A stretch of 64,000 nt of DNA from Cyanobacteria bacterium FACHB-63 (GTDB lineage: Bacteria > Cyanobacteriota > Cyanobacteriia > Leptolyngbyales > Leptolyngbyaceae), in NCBI GenBank assembly GCA_014695255.1, contig JACJNX010000077.1:124001-188000 (forward strand), given 5' to 3'. Shown in pieces: positions 62,442-64,000 of the stretch. The first letter of the stretch is position 1, and each line of letters begins with the position of its first letter. Below the pieces are notes generated by a model that saw only the letters and a program-made list of their open reading frames with translations, had not been told where the DNA came from and ran no database searches. Position numbers and translations under genes: made by a program.

Positions 62442-63325
62442 AAAAGTTTCAAATCGTAAAGATCATGGATGGGTTCTTCAAAGGAACAAGAACCGAACGA
62501 TCGAAAGAATTGCTGTCGGGAATGCTCGATCGTCGATATTGAAAGGGAGCGCTCATGCCAACCTATTTCGATATCGCTCAGTTGAAATGAATCGATCGAC
62601 GACTCCTCAAGAATTGCCACAACTTCATTCAGTGGGATGGCTTGTTGATAGGCAAAGGCTGAAGCGATCGCAACATTCAAAAAACCGTGCATTGTTGTAG
62701 AAGTTTCGTTCAAGGCATCAGTTAAGCAATGACCTCGTAAGGCATGATGTAATCCAGCCGTTGCCTTGAAGGGAATTCGAGCTTTCGCTAAGGACACAAT
62801 GCGTTGTCCCAGTTGCGTACTATCAGGAAACGCATTGCTAGTGATACCGCCTGTTCGCAACTTTGCGCCTGCTCCGATTTGGGGCAGAATATCCAGGTAT
62901 GGTTCTAAGTCAACATTAAACGGAATTTCAAAAAAAGTGTCTACTTCAGCGGGTATTTCTAGCCTGATTGACTGAATCTCGACAGGCAGGAGTGGGGCGA
63001 CTTCTAAGGCGCTAATCCGAATAGAAGGCTTATGGTCTCTTTTAGTTGCTTGATATATTTGCTCTAATTCCGATCGCCAGTTTCTAGACAAAATCACGCT
63101 TAATGACCAGGGCTGAGATGAAGCGGCATCTTCAGAGGGCAGAAGCTTGATGAATTCTGGAAGGCGAGTAGCAGGCAAAACGAAGCGATCGAGCATCCAG
63201 CAATGTGGAGAAGCGTGAGCGCGATCGTAAATATTTATTGCTTCAGGTAGGCTTAGCTGTGCTGGAGGAAAGATTCCCGCATAGTCTACAATCCGTGCAA
63301 GAAGTTGTTTGAGCGATGTTAACAC
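62438..63325 (-). CDS. Unknown protein coupled to fumarylacetoacetase
   Basis: This 295-residue cytoplasmic protein has no recognised domain. A likely functional core is LRTGGITSNAFPDSTQLGQR then IPFKATAGLHHALRGH, where conserved-looking Gly, Lys and His residues suggest an enzyme active site, perhaps in a TIM-barrel-like fold. The ATGA overlap with fahA makes a role in aromatic amino-acid breakdown likely, for instance isomerisation of an intermediate; that is inference. Confidence 0.75.
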   Translation of the reverse strand: MLTSLKQLLARIVDYAGIFPPAQLSLPEAINIYDRAHASPHCWMLDRFVLPATRLPEFIKLLPSEDAASSQPWSLSVILSRNWRSELEQIYQATKRDHKPSIRISALEVAPLLPVEIQSIRLEIPAEVDTFFEIPFNVDLEPYLDILPQIGAGAKLRTGGITSNAFPDSTQLGQRIVSLAKARIPFKATAGLHHALRGHCLTDALNETSTTMHGFLNVAIASAFAYQQAIPLNEVVAILEESSIDSFQLSDIEIGWHERSLSISTIEHSRQQFFRSFGSCSFEEPIHDLYDLKLL

Positions 63326-63622
63326 TCGGCTGCACCTCCTTTAATGAACAATCTGTGCAGGAGATTTGATTTATGTCTTAAGCACCCTCTTAAATCTATC
63401 CTTATGATTAGTAACTCCGAAAAGTTAAATCTATAATTTAATTATGGCTTCTCAGATTGGTTTAGTAACACTAATCTTGAGAAGCCTTAGGAATCCACAA
63501 CCTAAACACCGCTTCAAACCCGCTTGGTAGCTGCAATTAGATTCACAAGTTTTTCAACTTCTTCTTTAGAGTTGCTAGCTACTTTAGGCGTTACTATCTT
63601 TCCTCTGTTCAGGAGGAGCCTA
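63326..63622. promoter_or_regulatory. Divergent region between fahA and hppD operons, with hairpin
   Basis: This 297-base spacer contains a near-perfect inverted repeat at 63446-63486, arms GGCTTCTCAGATT and AATCTTGAGAAGCC (13 pairs, one bulge), preceded by an AT-rich block. A strong Shine-Dalgarno AGGAGG lies at 63611. The repeat may be an operator shared by both transcripts. Confidence 0.5.
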
Positions 63623-64000
63623 ATGGCTGAGTTATTTCCCATTTTATGTTTTGATCACCTTGAGTTCCATGTTGGCAACGCAAGGCAAGCAGCAAGTTTT
63701 TATGAAACTTTCTTCAAATTCACAAACACAGCGTATCGAGGCTTAGAAACAGGGAGTCGCAAAGTTGCTTCGTATGTCATGCAGCAAGGCGCAATTCGAT
63801 TAGTTCTGAGTACAGCGCTTAATTCTGATCATCCGATTGCTCAGAGTGTACTGAAGCATGGCGATCATGTCGCTGTGATTGCAGTGCAAGTGCCTAATGT
63901 AGCAGAGGCTTATCAACAAGTGACTGCGCGAGGGGCGATCGCTGCGATGCCGCCGACTGTTGCAGAAGATGAAACGGGAATTCTACAATATGCAGCGATT
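63623..64000 (+). CDS. hppD: 4-Hydroxyphenylpyruvate dioxygenase, 5' part
   Basis: This gene continues beyond the window; 126 codons are visible. The start MAELFPILCFDHLEFHVGNA with ASFYETFFKFTNTAYRGLET is the first VOC domain of HPPD, which converts 4-hydroxyphenylpyruvate to homogentisate. AGGAGG 6 bases before the ATG fixes the start. In cyanobacteria homogentisate feeds tocopherol synthesis, but the divergent fahA suggests full breakdown as well. The metal ligands in the second domain lie outside the window. Confidence 0.93.
   Translation, partial: MAELFPILCFDHLEFHVGNARQAASFYETFFKFTNTAYRGLETGSRKVASYVMQQGAIRLVLSTALNSDHPIAQSVLKHGDHVAVIAVQVPNVAEAYQQVTARGAIAAMPPTVAEDETGILQYAAI

Noticed and set aside
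1-64000. tRNA, rRNA, CRISPR or prophage genes
   Set aside because: None could be recognised on either strand.

Overview
The window comes from a cyanobacterium. The palindrome GCGATCGC and its core CGATCG occur throughout, and many genes belong to cyanobacterial families: a SigG-type sigma factor, ComFB, DUF4359, a Mo-nitrogenase C-terminal-like protein, a TPS haemagglutinin-like protein and NB-ARC/WD40 proteins. A Leptolyngbya-like filamentous genus is a guess from gene style only. No rRNA, tRNA, CRISPR array, intact insertion sequence or phage gene was found.

Layout. 0-6.2 kb: housekeeping and accessory genes (GT4 glycosyltransferase, ComFB, Nudix, L,D-transpeptidase, SigG with its anti-sigma factor, a GGCT-like protein, a WbuC-type cupin). 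6.2-15.7 kb: a divergent module with a 967-residue tubulin/FtsZ-like protein, a small membrane protein in a 4-base overlap, a single-pass receptor-like protein with an SLH-like outer part, an unrecognised 1093-residue helical protein and a membrane Ser/Thr kinase. I regard it as a candidate undescribed cytoskeletal or signalling system. 15.7-28.7 kb: a B12-radical SAM protein, then an almost unidirectional minus-strand run of small accessory enzymes (GNAT, VOC, GST, serine hydrolase, cupin, nucleotidyltransferase) in which at least six genes are broken by nonsense codons, frameshifts or truncation.

28.9-50 kb: an LGFP-repeat protein with the scar of a lost tandem copy, then three large STAND ATPases (NB-ARC plus exactly 14 WD40 blades each). 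The first has a vMAP-type N-terminal HTH; the other two have a SARP/AfsR-type winged helix. Between them lie five envelope or secreted proteins, three of which share nearly the same signal peptide, and a divergent 2-isopropylmalate-synthase-like catalytic domain. Both SARP-type genes are preceded, in the same orientation and at similar distance, by two heptamers NCGTTCC with a 4-base spacer (11-bp period), the geometry known for SARP operators. The vMAP-type gene has instead four copies of AAAATTGAGG(T) upstream.

50-64 kb: a phytochelatin-synthase-like protein, an MFS transporter, an IS5 remnant, then a plus-strand cluster of a cytochrome b5-fused desaturase, a type III polyketide synthase, a cyclic-peptide-type ABC exporter and a TPS exoprotein. 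This looks like a small lipid or polyketide pathway with export. The window ends with a tyrosine-catabolism pair: fumarylacetoacetase plus an unknown partner, divergent from 4-hydroxyphenylpyruvate dioxygenase, which runs off the edge. A working hypothesis is that the AfsR-like STAND proteins autoregulate and may control the neighbouring PKS/export genes.
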